Shown one piece after another: positions 36,265 to 47,623 of a stretch of 64,000 nucleotides of DNA (position 1 is its first letter; each line of letters starts with the position of its first letter). Source of the stretch: Janthinobacterium sp. GW458P (lineage in GTDB: Bacteria > Pseudomonadota > Gammaproteobacteria > Burkholderiales > Burkholderiaceae_D). Under the pieces are notes generated by a model. That model was not told the DNA's origin. It ran no database searches and saw only the letters and a list, made by a program, of their open reading frames with translations. The position numbers and the translations under genes were made by a program. The stretch is taken from assembly GCF_002127585.1 (NCBI RefSeq), contig NZ_NEGZ01000001.1, positions 1 through 64,000 on the forward strand. Direction: 5' to 3'.

Positions 36265-37938
36265 ATGCCGACCTTGCCCTTGTGCCGCACCCTGCTCACG
36301 CTCGCCTGCCTGGGGGCCATCGGCCACGCGCATGCCGATACCGTCATCGACAATGCCAACGGCTACACGCTCGACGCCAACGGCAAGGTGGTGCGTTTTA
36401 CGGCGCTGGCGTTTGACGACGCTGGCAAGCTGCTGGCCGTCGGCAGCGCCGCGCAGGTGAAGCGCAAGGCGGCCAAGGGCGCCCTGCACATCGACGTGCA
36501 GGGCAAGACCGTGCTGCCGGGCCTGATCGACGCGCACGGCCACGTGTTCGGCCTGGGGACGATCGCCAGCGGCGTGATGCTGTACGGTTCGTCCTCATTG
36601 CCTGCCGCCGTGCAAGCCGTGGGCGACTTCGCCCGCGCGCATCCCGAGCGCAGCTGGATCGTCGGCAGCGGCTGGAACCAGGAAATCTGGAAGCTGGGGC
36701 GCTTTCCCACGGCCGCGGAACTCGATGCGGCGGAAAGCGCGCGGCCAGTGTGGCTGCGCCGGGTCGATGGCCACGCGGGCTGGGCCAACAGCCGCGCGCT
36801 GGCGCTGGCCGGCATCACGCGCGCCACGCCGGATCCGGCCGGCGGCAAGATCGAACGCGACGCGGACGGCAACGCCACCGGCGTGCTGGTCGACAGCGCC
36901 ATGGACTTGATGGACGCCGTGCTGCCCAAGCCGGGCGACGTGGAAAACCGCGCCGCCCTCGATGGCGCGCTGGCGCAGCTGTCGCAAGTAGGCCTGACCA
37001 GCGTGCACGATGCGGGCATCGGCCAGATGCAGGACCGGCTGTTCCGCGACTACGCGGATCACGGCACGCTGACGGTGCGCGTGTACGGCATGATCGCCGA
37101 CACGACGGAAGACTTCGACACATTGTCAAAAAGCGGCCCATTAAACAGCTATGCGCGCGACATGTACGCCTTGCGCGCCGTCAAACTGCTGTCCGACGGC
37201 GCCCTGGGCAGCCGCGGCGCGGCCCTGCTGGCGCCGTACAGCGACGATCCGTCTACCCGCGGCCTGCTGTTCTACAAGGACGACGCCATGCGCGCGAAGA
37301 TGGAAAAAGCCATGCGCGCCGGCTACCAGGTGAATGTGCACGCCATCGGCGACGCGGGCAACCATCAAATCCTCGACGGCTATGCAGCCTTGATCGCGCA
37401 GTACCATAGCGCGGGCCTGCGCCACCGCATGGAGCATGCGCAGGTGGTGCAGTTGTCCGACATCCCCCGTTTCAAGGCGCTGGGCATCGTGCCGTCGATG
37501 CAGCCCACGCACGCCACGTCGGACCAGAACATGGCGGAGCAGCGCGTCGGCCATGAACGCATCAAGGGCGCGTATGCGTGGCGCACCTTCCTCAAGCAGG
37601 GTTCGCGCATCGCCTGCGGCTCCGACTTCCCGATCGAGTCGCCGAACCCGTTCGAGGGTATCCACGCGGCCGTCACGCGGCAGAACAGCGACGGGTTCCC
37701 TGCCGGCGGCTGGTATCCGCAGCAAGCCATGACGGTGACGCAAGCGCTGCGCTGCTTCACCCTCGACGCGGCCTGGGCGGCGCACCAGGAAAAGGTCATC
37801 GGCACGCTGGAAGCGGGCAAATGGGCGGATTTTATCGTCGTCGACCAGGACCTGTTCACCGTCGAGCCCAAGGCCATCGGCAAGACGCAGGTGCTGCAGA
37901 CGTGGGTGGCGGGCAAGCGCGTGTTCGAGAAAAAGTAA
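36265..37938 (+). CDS. exported YtcJ-like amidohydrolase
   Basis: A 557-residue metal-dependent hydrolase of the amidohydrolase_3 (YtcJ) family with a signal peptide (MPTLPLCRTLLTLACLGAIG, cleaved after HAHA). The TIM-barrel metal motifs are HGHVFG after PGLIDA, the HAIGDAGN His, RMEHAQVV, and the late Asp in ACGSDFPIE. The substrate is not predictable. Start at 36265, where GGAG sits about six bases upstream; the ATG at 36259 abuts that box. It precedes the hut operon, but the hut promoter lies after its stop, so it is probably not co-regulated. Confidence 0.85.
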   Translation: MPTLPLCRTLLTLACLGAIGHAHADTVIDNANGYTLDANGKVVRFTALAFDDAGKLLAVGSAAQVKRKAAKGALHIDVQGKTVLPGLIDAHGHVFGLGTIASGVMLYGSSSLPAAVQAVGDFARAHPERSWIVGSGWNQEIWKLGRFPTAAELDAAESARPVWLRRVDGHAGWANSRALALAGITRATPDPAGGKIERDADGNATGVLVDSAMDLMDAVLPKPGDVENRAALDGALAQLSQVGLTSVHDAGIGQMQDRLFRDYADHGTLTVRVYGMIADTTEDFDTLSKSGPLNSYARDMYALRAVKLLSDGALGSRGAALLAPYSDDPSTRGLLFYKDDAMRAKMEKAMRAGYQVNVHAIGDAGNHQILDGYAALIAQYHSAGLRHRMEHAQVVQLSDIPRFKALGIVPSMQPTHATSDQNMAEQRVGHERIKGAYAWRTFLKQGSRIACGSDFPIESPNPFEGIHAAVTRQNSDGFPAGGWYPQQAMTVTQALRCFTLDAAWAAHQEKVIGTLEAGKWADFIVVDQDLFTVEPKAIGKTQVLQTWVAGKRVFEKK

Positions 37939-37962
37939 GGATTTGACAGCTGCAAAAACCTG

Positions 37963-37991
37963 TTGACTTGGTTGTATAGACAACCTATGCT
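37963..37991 (+). promoter_or_regulatory. hut promoter with palindromic operator in the spacer
   Basis: TTGACT (37963-37968) and TATGCT (37986-37991) are 17 bases apart, a good sigma70 promoter 54 nt before hutU. The spacer contains the perfect inverted repeat GGTTGT-ATAG-ACAACC (37970-37985). Its centre TGTATAGACA resembles the TGTATATACA operator described for HutC proteins. A repressor sitting here would block RNA polymerase directly. The link to the hutC gene at 27397-28116 is inference. Confidence 0.7.
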
Positions 37992-38044
37992 GGGAGTACC
38001 AGAGCGGACCACGCATGTCCGCTCGCACCCTACGAGGAGACAGC

Positions 38045-39748
<1,704 letters not shown>

Positions 39749-39761
39749 GACCTAGACTCGA

Positions 39762-41327
39762 ATGACTATGACACAGCATGCCAAAAGTTGGACCCTGAAG
39801 CCGGGCGCGATGACCCTGGGCGACCTGCGCGCCGTCTGGGCCGCGCCCGCGAAACTGATCCTCGCCGCCGAGGCCTATCCCGTCATCGAGGCGTCGGCCG
39901 CCGCCGTGCAAGCCATCGTCGCCAAGGGCGATGCGGCCTACGGCATCAACACGGGCTTCGGCCTGCTCGCCAAGACGCGCATTCCCGATGAAAAGCTGGA
40001 GCAATTGCAGCGCAACCTGATCCTGTCGCATTCCGTCGGCACGGGAGAACTGCTGTCGGACGCCGTCGTGCGCCTGATCATGCTGATGAAGATCGGCAGC
40101 CTGGCGCGCGGCTTTTCCGGCGTGCGGCCGCTGATCGTCGATACCCTGATCGCCCTGTACAACGCGGGCATCATGCCGGCCATCCCCGCCAAGGGCTCCG
40201 TCGGCGCCTCGGGCGACCTGGCGCCCCTGTCGCACATGACCCTGGCCATGCTGGGCGTGGGCGAAGTGCGCGTCAACGGCGAACTGATGGCGGCGCCCGA
40301 GGCGCTGGCGCAGGCGGGCATCGCGCCCGTCGTGCTGGCGGCAAAAGAGGGCCTGGCCCTGATCAACGGCACGCAGGTGTCGAACGCGCTGGCGCTGCAC
40401 GGCCTGTTCATGGCCGAGCGCCTGCTGGAAGCGGCCATGGTCACGGGCGCGCTGTCGCTCGACGCGGCCAAGGGCAGCGATTCGCCGTTTGACGCGCGCG
40501 TGCACGCCGTGCGCGGGCAGCCGGGGCAGATACTGGCCGCGCAGATGTACCGCCAGCTGGTGGCCAACAGCGCCATCCGCGCCTCGCACCTGGAAGGCGA
40601 CGAGCGCGTGCAAGACCCGTACAGCCTGCGCTGCCAGCCGCAAGTCATGGGCGCTTGCCTGGACTTGATCGGCAATGTGGGCCGTACCCTGCTGATCGAG
40701 GCCAATGCCGTCACGGACAACCCGCTGATCTTCCAGGATGGTCCCAACGGCCAGGCGGAGATCGTCTCTGGCGGCAATTTCCATGCCGAGCCTGTCGCGT
40801 TTGCCGCCGACACCCTGGCGCTGGCGATCGCCGAAATCGGCGCCCTGGCCGAGCGCCGCATCGCGCTGCTGATCGACGCCACGCTCTCGGGCCTGCCGCC
40901 CTTCCTCGTGCGCGACCCGGGCGTCAATTCCGGCTTCATGATCGCCCACGTGACGGCGGCCGCGCTGGCCTCGGAAAACAAGTCGCTGGCGCACCCGGCC
41001 AGCGTCGACAGCCTGCCGACGTCCGCCAACCAGGAAGACCACGTGAGCATGGCCACGTTCGCCGGGCGCCGCCTGGACGACATGGCGCACAACACGGCCG
41101 TCATCGTCGGCATCGAGCTGCTGGCCGCCGCGCAGGGCATCGATTTCCACCGTCCGCTGAAAACCTCGCCGCACCTGGAACACGTGCACCACCAGTTGCG
41201 GCAGAAGGTGCCGTTCTTCGACGCCGACCGCTTCTTCGCGCCCGATATCGAGGCGGCCAAGCAGATGGTGCTGCACGGTGAATTGAGCAGCACCTGCAAG
41301 AATTTGTTCGCCCCGCTGTACGCTTGA
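39762..41327 (+). CDS. hutH: histidine ammonia-lyase
   Basis: A 521-residue lyase releasing ammonia from histidine to give urocanate. The MIO-forming Ala-Ser-Gly lies in [15 protein letters not shown] (about residues 145-160), with an N-terminal [11 protein letters not shown] and the loop NPLIF after VTDN. These are the diagnostic motifs of the HAL/PAL family. It starts 13 nt after hutU. Two ATGs (39762 and 39768) are possible. Confidence 0.97.
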   Translation: MTMTQHAKSWTLKPGAMTLGDLRAVWAAPAKLILAAEAYPVIEASAAAVQAIVAKGDAAYGINTGFGLLAKTRIPDEKLEQLQRNLILSHSVGTGELLSDAVVRLIMLMKIGSLARGFSGVRPLIVDTLIALYNAGIMPAIPAKGSVGASGDLAPLSHMTLAMLGVGEVRVNGELMAAPEALAQAGIAPVVLAAKEGLALINGTQVSNALALHGLFMAERLLEAAMVTGALSLDAAKGSDSPFDARVHAVRGQPGQILAAQMYRQLVANSAIRASHLEGDERVQDPYSLRCQPQVMGACLDLIGNVGRTLLIEANAVTDNPLIFQDGPNGQAEIVSGGNFHAEPVAFAADTLALAIAEIGALAERRIALLIDATLSGLPPFLVRDPGVNSGFMIAHVTAAALASENKSLAHPASVDSLPTSANQEDHVSMATFAGRRLDDMAHNTAVIVGIELLAAAQGIDFHRPLKTSPHLEHVHHQLRQKVPFFDADRFFAPDIEAAKQMVLHGELSSTCKNLFAPLYA

Positions 41328-41347
41328 GCGGGCGCAAGGAGACAGGC

Positions 41348-42151
41348 ATGGATTTCCGCTTTAATGAGGGCAGCATCCCGCTGCTCGTGTCGATGCCCCA
41401 CGTGGGCACCGACATACCGGACGATATCGCCGCGCGCATGACGCCGCAGGCCTTGGTCAAGGCCGACACGGACTGGCATTTGCGCGAGCTGTACGGCTTT
41501 TTGCAGGAGATGGATGCGTCCGTGCTGTCGGCGCGCTGGTCGCGCTACACCATCGACCTGAATCGCCCGCAGGAAGACACGAATCTGTATCCGGGCCAGG
41601 ATACGACGGGCTTGCTGCCCGGCGATACCTTCCACCGCGAGCCGCTGTACCTGGCCGGCAAGGAGCCCGATGCGGCCGACGTGCGGCGCCGCCTGCAGCG
41701 CTACTGGGCGCCGTACCACCGGCAGCTGCGCGCGGAACTGGACCGCCTGCTGCGCGTGCATGGCGCCGTGGTGCTGTGGGACGCCCATTCCATCGCCTCG
41801 CGCGTGCCGCGCTTCTTTGACGGCAAGCTGCCCGACCTGAACTTCGGCACGGCAGATGGGGCCAGCTGCGATAGCGGCCTGACGTCCGCCGTGGTGGACG
41901 TGGCGCGCGCGCAGGAACAATTCACCGTGGCGCTGAACGGCCGCTTCAAGGGCGGCCACATCACGCGCCATTACGGCCAGCCGCAAAGCCGCGTGCATGC
42001 GATCCAGCTCGAGATGTGCCAGTGCCTGTACATGAATGAACCTGGCATGGACGAATCGGCGCCGTTCGGCTACCGGCCCGACCTGGCCGCCCAGGTGCAG
42101 CCGCTGCTGCGCCGGATGATGGAAGCGGCCGTGGCATGGGTGGCGCATTGA
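41348..42151 (+). CDS. hutG: N-formylglutamate deformylase
   Basis: A 267-residue hydrolase producing glutamate and formate from N-formylglutamate, the last step of the five-step hut pathway. The FGase family pattern shows SMPHVGTDIP, ADTDWHLRELYGF, TIDLNRPQEDTNLY, LWDAHSIASRVPRFF with the zinc Asp/His, and GGHITRHYGQP. AAGGAGA precedes ATG 41348. Its last codons overlap the hutF start by 16 bases. Confidence 0.93.
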   Translation: MDFRFNEGSIPLLVSMPHVGTDIPDDIAARMTPQALVKADTDWHLRELYGFLQEMDASVLSARWSRYTIDLNRPQEDTNLYPGQDTTGLLPGDTFHREPLYLAGKEPDAADVRRRLQRYWAPYHRQLRAELDRLLRVHGAVVLWDAHSIASRVPRFFDGKLPDLNFGTADGASCDSGLTSAVVDVARAQEQFTVALNGRFKGGHITRHYGQPQSRVHAIQLEMCQCLYMNEPGMDESAPFGYRPDLAAQVQPLLRRMMEAAVAWVAH

Positions 42152-43512
42152 GTACCTGTCTGTTCGCGCGTCATGCGCTGCTGCCGCAAGGCTGGCGCCG
42201 CGACGTGCTGCTGGAATGGGATGCGGCCGGCGATTTGACGCGCGTCGAGGAAGGCGCCACGCCGCCCGCCGGCGCGGAAGTGGCCGAATATGTCTTGCCC
42301 GGCATGGTCAACCTGCATTCGCACGCCTTCCAGCGGGCGCTGGGCGGCATGACGGAGATTGCAGGTGACGGCCCTGACAGCTTCTGGACCTGGCGCGAGC
42401 TGATGTACCGTTTCGCGCGTCACATCACGCCGGAGCAGATGGAGGCCATCGCCGCGCAGCTGTTTGCCGAATGCCTGCGCCACGGCTACACGTCCGTGTG
42501 CGAATTCCACTACCTGCAGCGCGATGCGGCAGGCGCCCTGTATGCGCGTCCCGCCGAGACGGCCGAGCGGGTGCTGGCGGCGGCGCGCCACAGCGGCGTC
42601 GGCATGACCATGCTGCCCGTGCTGTACAGCCATGCGGGCTTCGGGGAACAGCCGTTGACAGCGCAGCAGGCGCGCTTTCGCACCGGTGCGGACGACGTGC
42701 TGCGCATCATCGAGGCGCTGGCGCCGCAGCGCGGCGGGCAGGTGGAAGTGGGTTTCGCGCCCCACTCGCTGCGCGCGGCCAGTGTGACGCAGATCAAACA
42801 GGTGGCGTCGGCGCTGCCCGCGGGCCGCCCGATCCACATCCACATCGCCGAGCAGCAGGGCGAGGTGCGCCAGTGTCTGGACTACAGCGGCCGGCGCCCG
42901 GTGCAGTATTTGTGCGATCAGGTCGAGGTCGATGCGCGCTGGTGCCTGGTGCACGCGACGCACGTGCAGCCCGACGAGGTGGCGCGGATCGCCGCCAGCG
43001 GCGCCGTGGCGGGCCTGTGTCCGACGACGGAGGCGAACCTGGGCGACGGCCTGTTCCCGCTGGCCGAATTCATCGCCGCCGGCGGGCGCTTCGGCGTCGG
43101 CAGCGACAGCCATGTGTCGCAGTCGCCGGTGGAAGAATTGCGCTGGCTCGAATATGGCCAGCGTCTGCAGCGCCAGCAGCGCAATGTCGCCGCCGCGCCC
43201 GATGCACGCCATGTGGGCGACTACCTGTGGCAGGCGGCCTTGCGGGGCGGCGCGCAGGCGTCCGGGCGCAAGCTCGGTGCGCTGGCGCCGGGCTGCCGCG
43301 CCGACCTGCTGGTGCTCGACGCTGCGCACGTCAATCTGTGCGGCGTGGCCATCGCCGATGTGCTGGGCAGTTTTCTCTTCTGCGGCAACGACAACCTGGT
43401 GCGCGACGTCCTGTGCGGCGGCCAGTGGCAGGTGCGCGGCGGGCGACACGTGGCGCAGGACGCCATTGCGGCGGCCTACCGGCGCACCCTGGCGCAACTG
43501 AGGGCGCTCTGA
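42136..43512 (+). CDS. hutF: formimidoylglutamate deiminase
   Basis: A 458-residue amidohydrolase that converts N-formimidoylglutamate to N-formylglutamate and ammonia. Metal motif HSHAF sits in PGMVNLHSHAF, with GFAPHSLR, HIHIAEQQGEV, HATHVQ and GVGSDSHVS as the successive metal and catalytic segments. Its presence with hutG means the organism uses the five-step pathway rather than HutG formiminoglutamase. ATG 42136 overlaps hutG; a TTG at 42148 (TTGA at the hutG stop) is an alternative start. Confidence 0.94.
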   Translation: MGGALSTCLFARHALLPQGWRRDVLLEWDAAGDLTRVEEGATPPAGAEVAEYVLPGMVNLHSHAFQRALGGMTEIAGDGPDSFWTWRELMYRFARHITPEQMEAIAAQLFAECLRHGYTSVCEFHYLQRDAAGALYARPAETAERVLAAARHSGVGMTMLPVLYSHAGFGEQPLTAQQARFRTGADDVLRIIEALAPQRGGQVEVGFAPHSLRAASVTQIKQVASALPAGRPIHIHIAEQQGEVRQCLDYSGRRPVQYLCDQVEVDARWCLVHATHVQPDEVARIAASGAVAGLCPTTEANLGDGLFPLAEFIAAGGRFGVGSDSHVSQSPVEELRWLEYGQRLQRQQRNVAAAPDARHVGDYLWQAALRGGAQASGRKLGALAPGCRADLLVLDAAHVNLCGVAIADVLGSFLFCGNDNLVRDVLCGGQWQVRGGRHVAQDAIAAAYRRTLAQLRAL

Positions 43513-44087
43513 TGGCGACCTTCATCCCCCACGAATGCCTGCGCGCCGCGCCGTGGAAGAATGGCGGCGGCAGCACGATGGAAATCGCCATTTCCCCGCC
43601 CGCTGCCGGCCTGATGGAATTTGACTGGCGCATCAGCCTGGCGACCATCACGGCCAGCGGGCCGTTTTCCAGCTTTCCCGGCATCGACCGCAGCCTGATG
43701 CTGGTCGATGGCGACAGCGTGCAGCTGACGCTCGACGGCGCGCGCAAGGTAACCTTGAGCGCGGCGCAACCGATGCTGTGGTTTCCCGGCGAAGCGGCCG
43801 TCGTGGCGCAGGTCAGGGGGCCGACGACGGATTTCAATGTGATGACGCGGCGCGACCGCTGCCGCCACCAGCTGGAAAAAATCACGGCGCCCGCCAAGCT
43901 GGCGCGGCGCAGCGCGACGACCCTGCTGTTTGTCGCCGGCGATGGCGCCGTGCTGGCGCGCGGAGGCGGCCAGCAGTTCGCGCTGGCCCGCCATGACGCG
44001 CTGCTGCTCGATGCGGACGATGCGCAGGAATGGCGGCTGGAAGCCTTGCAGCGCTCGGCCGTGCTGAGCGTCGACCTGTTCACCTGA
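43512..44087 (+). CDS. hutD: HutD family protein
   Basis: A 191-residue cupin-like protein of the HutD family, found in hut operons and thought to limit pathway flux, perhaps by binding formylglutamate. Family blocks are PWKNGGGSTMEIA, DWRISLATI, GPFSSFPGIDRSLML, LWFPGE and DFNVMTRRD. The start ATG overlaps the hutF stop codon (TGATG), so translation is coupled. Confidence 0.9.
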   Translation: MATFIPHECLRAAPWKNGGGSTMEIAISPPAAGLMEFDWRISLATITASGPFSSFPGIDRSLMLVDGDSVQLTLDGARKVTLSAAQPMLWFPGEAAVVAQVRGPTTDFNVMTRRDRCRHQLEKITAPAKLARRSATTLLFVAGDGAVLARGGGQQFALARHDALLLDADDAQEWRLEALQRSAVLSVDLFT

Positions 44088-44099
44088 GAGGGGCACACC

Positions 44100-45326
44100 A
44101 TGCAAGACTGGGATCTGGTCATCCACAACATCCACCTGGCCACCATGGAGCACGGCTACGGCGAGCTGCTGGACGCGGCCATCGCCGTCAAGGACGGCCG
44201 CATCGCCTGGTTCGGCCCCGGCGACGAGCTGCCGGCCAGCGGCGCGGTGCTGATTGACGGCCAGGGCTGCTGGCTGACGCCGGGCCTGATCGACTGCCAT
44301 ACGCACATCGTCCACGCGGGCAACCGCAGCGACGAATTCGAGGCGCGCCTGAATGGCGCCAGCTATGAAGACATCAGCCGCGCCGGCGGCGGCATCATGT
44401 CCACCGTGCGCGCCACGCGCGCGGCCAGCGACGACGAACTGCTGCGGCAAAGCCTGCCCCGCGTGCTGGCGCTGCTGGCCGAGGGCGTGACCACCGTGGA
44501 GATCAAGTCCGGCTACGGCCTGGAGGCGGACAGCGAGGCGAAGATGCTGCGCGTGGCGCGCAGGATAGGGAAACAGCTTCCGGTCACTGTGCGCACCACG
44601 TTTCTCGGCGCGCATGCGCTGCCGCCCGAATACGCGGGCCAGGCCGATGCGTATATCGACCAGCTGTGCGCGCAGATGCTGCCCAAGCTGGCCGGCGATG
44701 GCCTGGTTGACGCCGTCGACGCGTTTTGCGAGCGCATCGGCTTTACGCCGGCGCAAACGCAGCGCATGTTTGACGCGGCGCAGGCGCTGGGCCTGCCCGT
44801 CAAGCTGCATGCGGAGCAGCTGTCGGACCTGCGCGGCGCGGCGCTGGTCGCCCGCTACGGCGGCCTGTCGGCCGACCACCTGGAATTTTTGTCGCAGGAG
44901 GGCGTCGCCGCCATGGCGCAGCATGGCACGGTGGCCGTGCTGCTGCCGGGCGCGTATTATTTTCTGCGCGAGACGCAGCCGCCGCCGGTCGCGGCCTTGC
45001 GCGCGGCCGGCGTGCCGATGGCCGTGTCCACCGATTGCAACCCTGGCACCTCGCCCCTGACGTCCTTGCTGCTGGCAATGAACATGGCGTGCACGCTGTG
45101 GCGCTTGACGCCGCAGGAAGCGCTGGCCGGTGTCACGTGCCACGCGGCGCGCGCGCTCGGTTTGCAGCATGTAACGGGCAGCCTGGCAGTGGGCAAGCGC
45201 GCCGATTTCGCCCTGTGGCGCATCGCGCGCCCGGCGGACCTGGCGTATGCGCTGGGCCTGAACCCGTGCGCGGGCGTGGTGCATGGCGGTGTCTGGCGCG
45301 CGCCGGTGGTAAGCTTGGCGGATTGA
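44100..45326 (+). CDS. hutI: imidazolonepropionase
   Basis: A 408-residue amidohydrolase opening the imidazolone ring to N-formimidoylglutamate, the third step. Metal and catalytic motifs: [12 protein letters not shown], the Tyr/Glu segment [35 protein letters not shown] and [14 protein letters not shown] lies upstream of ATG 44100. It completes the pathway UHGFDI in one transcript. Confidence 0.96.
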   Translation: MQDWDLVIHNIHLATMEHGYGELLDAAIAVKDGRIAWFGPGDELPASGAVLIDGQGCWLTPGLIDCHTHIVHAGNRSDEFEARLNGASYEDISRAGGGIMSTVRATRAASDDELLRQSLPRVLALLAEGVTTVEIKSGYGLEADSEAKMLRVARRIGKQLPVTVRTTFLGAHALPPEYAGQADAYIDQLCAQMLPKLAGDGLVDAVDAFCERIGFTPAQTQRMFDAAQALGLPVKLHAEQLSDLRGAALVARYGGLSADHLEFLSQEGVAAMAQHGTVAVLLPGAYYFLRETQPPPVAALRAAGVPMAVSTDCNPGTSPLTSLLLAMNMACTLWRLTPQEALAGVTCHAARALGLQHVTGSLAVGKRADFALWRIARPADLAYALGLNPCAGVVHGGVWRAPVVSLAD

Positions 45327-45346
45327 TCATCCGTCCGGAGCGCCGC

Positions 45347-46849
45347 GTGCGTGCTGCTTATTTGCTGTTTTACCTGCCGTTGTTGCTGGTCTTCGCCGCC
45401 GCGCCCGCGCATGCCATGGATGGCGGCACCCTGAAGGTGGGTTCGAAGCGCTTCACGGAATCGTATATTCTCGGCGAAATCATCAAGCAGAGCGCCGCGC
45501 CGCACGCCAGGACGCAGCACCGCCAGGGCCTGGGCAACACGGCCATCGTGCTGGCCGCGCTGCAGGCGGGCAGCATTGACGTGTATGCCGAATACATGGG
45601 CACCATCGCCAGCGAAATCCTCAAGCACGACCAAGCCATCGACTTGGCGCAGATGCGGCGCGAGCTGGCGCCGCTGGGCCTGGGCGTGGGCGTGCCGCTG
45701 GGCTTTAACAATACCTATGCGCTGGCCATGCGCGGCGATGATGCTTCGGTGACGCAGCTGGGACAGCTGGCCCAGCACCCGGCCCTGACATTCGGCCTGT
45801 CGCATGAATTCATCGGCAGGCTCGATGGCTGGCCGGGCCTGGCCGCGCGCTATGGCTTGCCGCAGCGCCCGCGCGGCCTCGATCACGGCATCGCCTATGA
45901 GGCGCTGGCGCAGCGCCAGGTGGATGTGATCGACATCTATTCGACGGACGCGAAGATCGGCCGGTACGGCTTGCGCGTGCTGGCCGACACGCGGCAGTAT
46001 TTCCCCCGCTACGATGCCATGCTGCTGTACCGGCTCGACGTGCCGCGGCGCTTTCCCGCCGCCTGGCAAGCCTTGCAGGCGCTGCAGGGACGCATCAGCG
46101 AGGCCGACATGATCGCCATGAATGCGGCCGTGGAAATCGATGGCAAGAGCTTTGCCGGCGTGGCGCGGCAGTGGCTGGCGTCCGGCATGCAGGCGCATAA
46201 ACCGGCGCCCGCCGCCGGGCGCAGCAAGCTGCTGGCCAAACTCCTCGGCGACGACCTGTGGACCCTGACGCGCCAGCATGTGACCCTGGTGCTGCTGTCG
46301 GTGGCGCTGGCGTGCCTGATCGGCATTCCGCTGGGCGTGCTGGCGGCGTTTTCGGCGCCGCTGCGGCAAACGGTGCTGGCGCTGGTCGGCGTGCTGCAGA
46401 CGGTGCCGTCGCTGGCCCTGCTGGCGATATTGATCCCCGTGCTGGGCATGATAGGCACCGTGCCGGCCCTGGCGGCCCTGTTCGTCTACGCCTTGCTGCC
46501 CATCGTGCGCAACACGTGCACGGGCATCTTGCAGGTGCCGCAAGGCTTGCGCATGGCTGCGCTGGCGCTGGGCCTGAGCCGGCGCGACCGCCTGCTGCAC
46601 GTGGACTTGCCGCTGGCCTTGCCCGTCATGCTGGCGGGCGTGAAAACGGCGGCCGTGATGAGCGTGGGCACGGCCACCATCGCCGCCTTCATCGGCGCGG
46701 GCGGCTACGGCGAACGCATCACCATCGGCCTGGCCCTGAACGACAACGACATGCTGCTGGCCGGCGCCATCCCCGCAGCCGTGCTGGCCCTGCTGACGCA
46801 AGGCCTGTTCGAGCTGGTGGAGCGCTGGGCCGTGGCCGGCCAGCGCTGA
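45347..46849 (+). CDS. fused substrate-binding protein / permease of osmoprotectant-type ABC transporter
   Basis: A 500-residue fusion. Signal peptide (RAAYLLFYLPLLLVFAAAPA), then a periplasmic OpuAC-type binding domain (about 27-290: LKVGSKRFTESYILGEIIKQ, GLGNTAIVLAAL, DVYAEYMGT, DVIDIYSTDAKIG). The membrane permease with about five or six helices follows (310-495), with EAA-like loop IVRNTCTGILQVPQGLRMAA, GAGGYGERI and NDNDMLLAG. The binding part is N-terminal, the reverse of the permease-first fusions of the EgtU type that I remember. GTG 45347 with GGAG six bases upstream lies 20 nt after hutI. Related Pseudomonas hut loci carry HutXWV importers of this class, so histidine, urocanate or a betaine are candidate substrates. 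No ATPase gene is adjacent. Confidence 0.82.
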   Translation: MRAAYLLFYLPLLLVFAAAPAHAMDGGTLKVGSKRFTESYILGEIIKQSAAPHARTQHRQGLGNTAIVLAALQAGSIDVYAEYMGTIASEILKHDQAIDLAQMRRELAPLGLGVGVPLGFNNTYALAMRGDDASVTQLGQLAQHPALTFGLSHEFIGRLDGWPGLAARYGLPQRPRGLDHGIAYEALAQRQVDVIDIYSTDAKIGRYGLRVLADTRQYFPRYDAMLLYRLDVPRRFPAAWQALQALQGRISEADMIAMNAAVEIDGKSFAGVARQWLASGMQAHKPAPAAGRSKLLAKLLGDDLWTLTRQHVTLVLLSVALACLIGIPLGVLAAFSAPLRQTVLALVGVLQTVPSLALLAILIPVLGMIGTVPALAALFVYALLPIVRNTCTGILQVPQGLRMAALALGLSRRDRLLHVDLPLALPVMLAGVKTAAVMSVGTATIAAFIGAGGYGERITIGLALNDNDMLLAGAIPAAVLALLTQGLFELVERWAVAGQR

Positions 46850-46854
46850 ACGCG

Positions 46855-47034
46855 TCACAGCGAGTGCAGTTTCGAGCGCACCGAGACGACGGCCTGGTGC
46901 AGGATGCGTTCGGCCTGGAAGTCGTTTTCGCGCTGTTCGGCGATGGCTTGCAAGTCGCGCGTGTAGCGTTCCAATCGGGAACGCAGGTAGGCGCGGTAGA
47001 TTTTCATGACCAGCGGTTTGGCAGAGACATTCAT
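46855..47034 (-). CDS. 59-residue basic helical protein, unknown
   Basis: A short ORF with ATG 47032-47034 and GGGAG eight bases upstream. The product begins MNVSAKPLVMKIYRAYLRSR and continues LERYTRDLQAIAEQREN, a charged, probably all-helical chain. The codon use is GC3-rich and typical of the neighbours, which supports a real gene. No family recognised. Convergent with the transporter gene, whose stop is 5 bases away. Confidence 0.6.
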   Translation of the reverse strand: MNVSAKPLVMKIYRAYLRSRLERYTRDLQAIAEQRENDFQAERILHQAVVSVRSKLHSL

Positions 47035-47265
47035 GATGTGGCTCCCAGAGTCATAACAATTCGTTCATTTTGTGTGCGCACAATGCCGCCACTTTGCGTC
47101 GCATCAAACGCCCTCCTGCGGCCAATGTGGCGCGTTTGATCTTCCGCAAGGCCCGATGGGCTGGAGATGCCACACTGAATCTTCCCTGCAAGCATAAGTT
47201 GTCTGTTATGCGCAGACCCCCATACCGGTCCTTGCCGCAGCGGACCCCATCCAGGAGATTGTCGC

Positions 47266-47403
47266 ATGCTCATTTCCGCCTTCCTTGCTGGCTGCATCGC
47301 TTGCTTGACAGTGTACCAAATCCATAAAAAATCGCAGGGTGGTGACGGTGTTGCGCAACAACACATAGGCCTGCATGGCACATTGATTGAACCACGGAAA
47401 TAA
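47266..47403 (+). CDS. 45-residue single-helix membrane protein, unknown
   Basis: ATG 47266 has CAGGAGA at seven bases spacing. The product is MLISAFLAGCIACLTVYQIH, a hydrophobic helix with Cys10 and Cys13, followed by a polar tail KKSQGGDGVAQQH and ending EPRK. It sits in a gap of over 500 bases with nothing else called, and a plus-strand terminator follows at 47553. Size and lack of homologue knowledge keep confidence low. Confidence 0.4.
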   Translation: MLISAFLAGCIACLTVYQIHKKSQGGDGVAQQHIGLHGTLIEPRK

Positions 47404-47552
47404 TCACTGCCTGCCATGGACCGTGGCTGGCGGATTTAAGGGAAATGTAAGGCCCGGTAAGCAAATGTAAAGGTCCGCGCGGTGACCAGTCGTAGCGTTT
47501 ATATTGATAACCGTTGATTGCATTCTCCCCCTCCCACTTGACAATGGGTTCA

Positions 47553-47587
47553 CCCCGCGGTGCCGCTAGCCCGCGGGGATTTTTTTG
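47553..47587 (+). terminator. rho-independent terminator (plus strand)
   Basis: CCCCGCGG (47553-47560) / CCGCGGGG (47571-47578) followed by a run of seven T. It implies a rightward transcript ending here, either that of the 45-residue ORF or an uncalled small RNA within about 47260-47590. Remaining parts of this gap (47404-47552 and 47588-47623) show nothing else. Confidence 0.75.
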
Positions 47588-47623
47588 GGAACTTGCATTG
47601 TCAGACCTTCGCTACAATTCCAA

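Noticed and set aside
39938-42148. A 736-codon open frame on the minus strand
   Set aside because: Antisense to hutH and hutG; its translation lacks any domain and switches character at gene borders.
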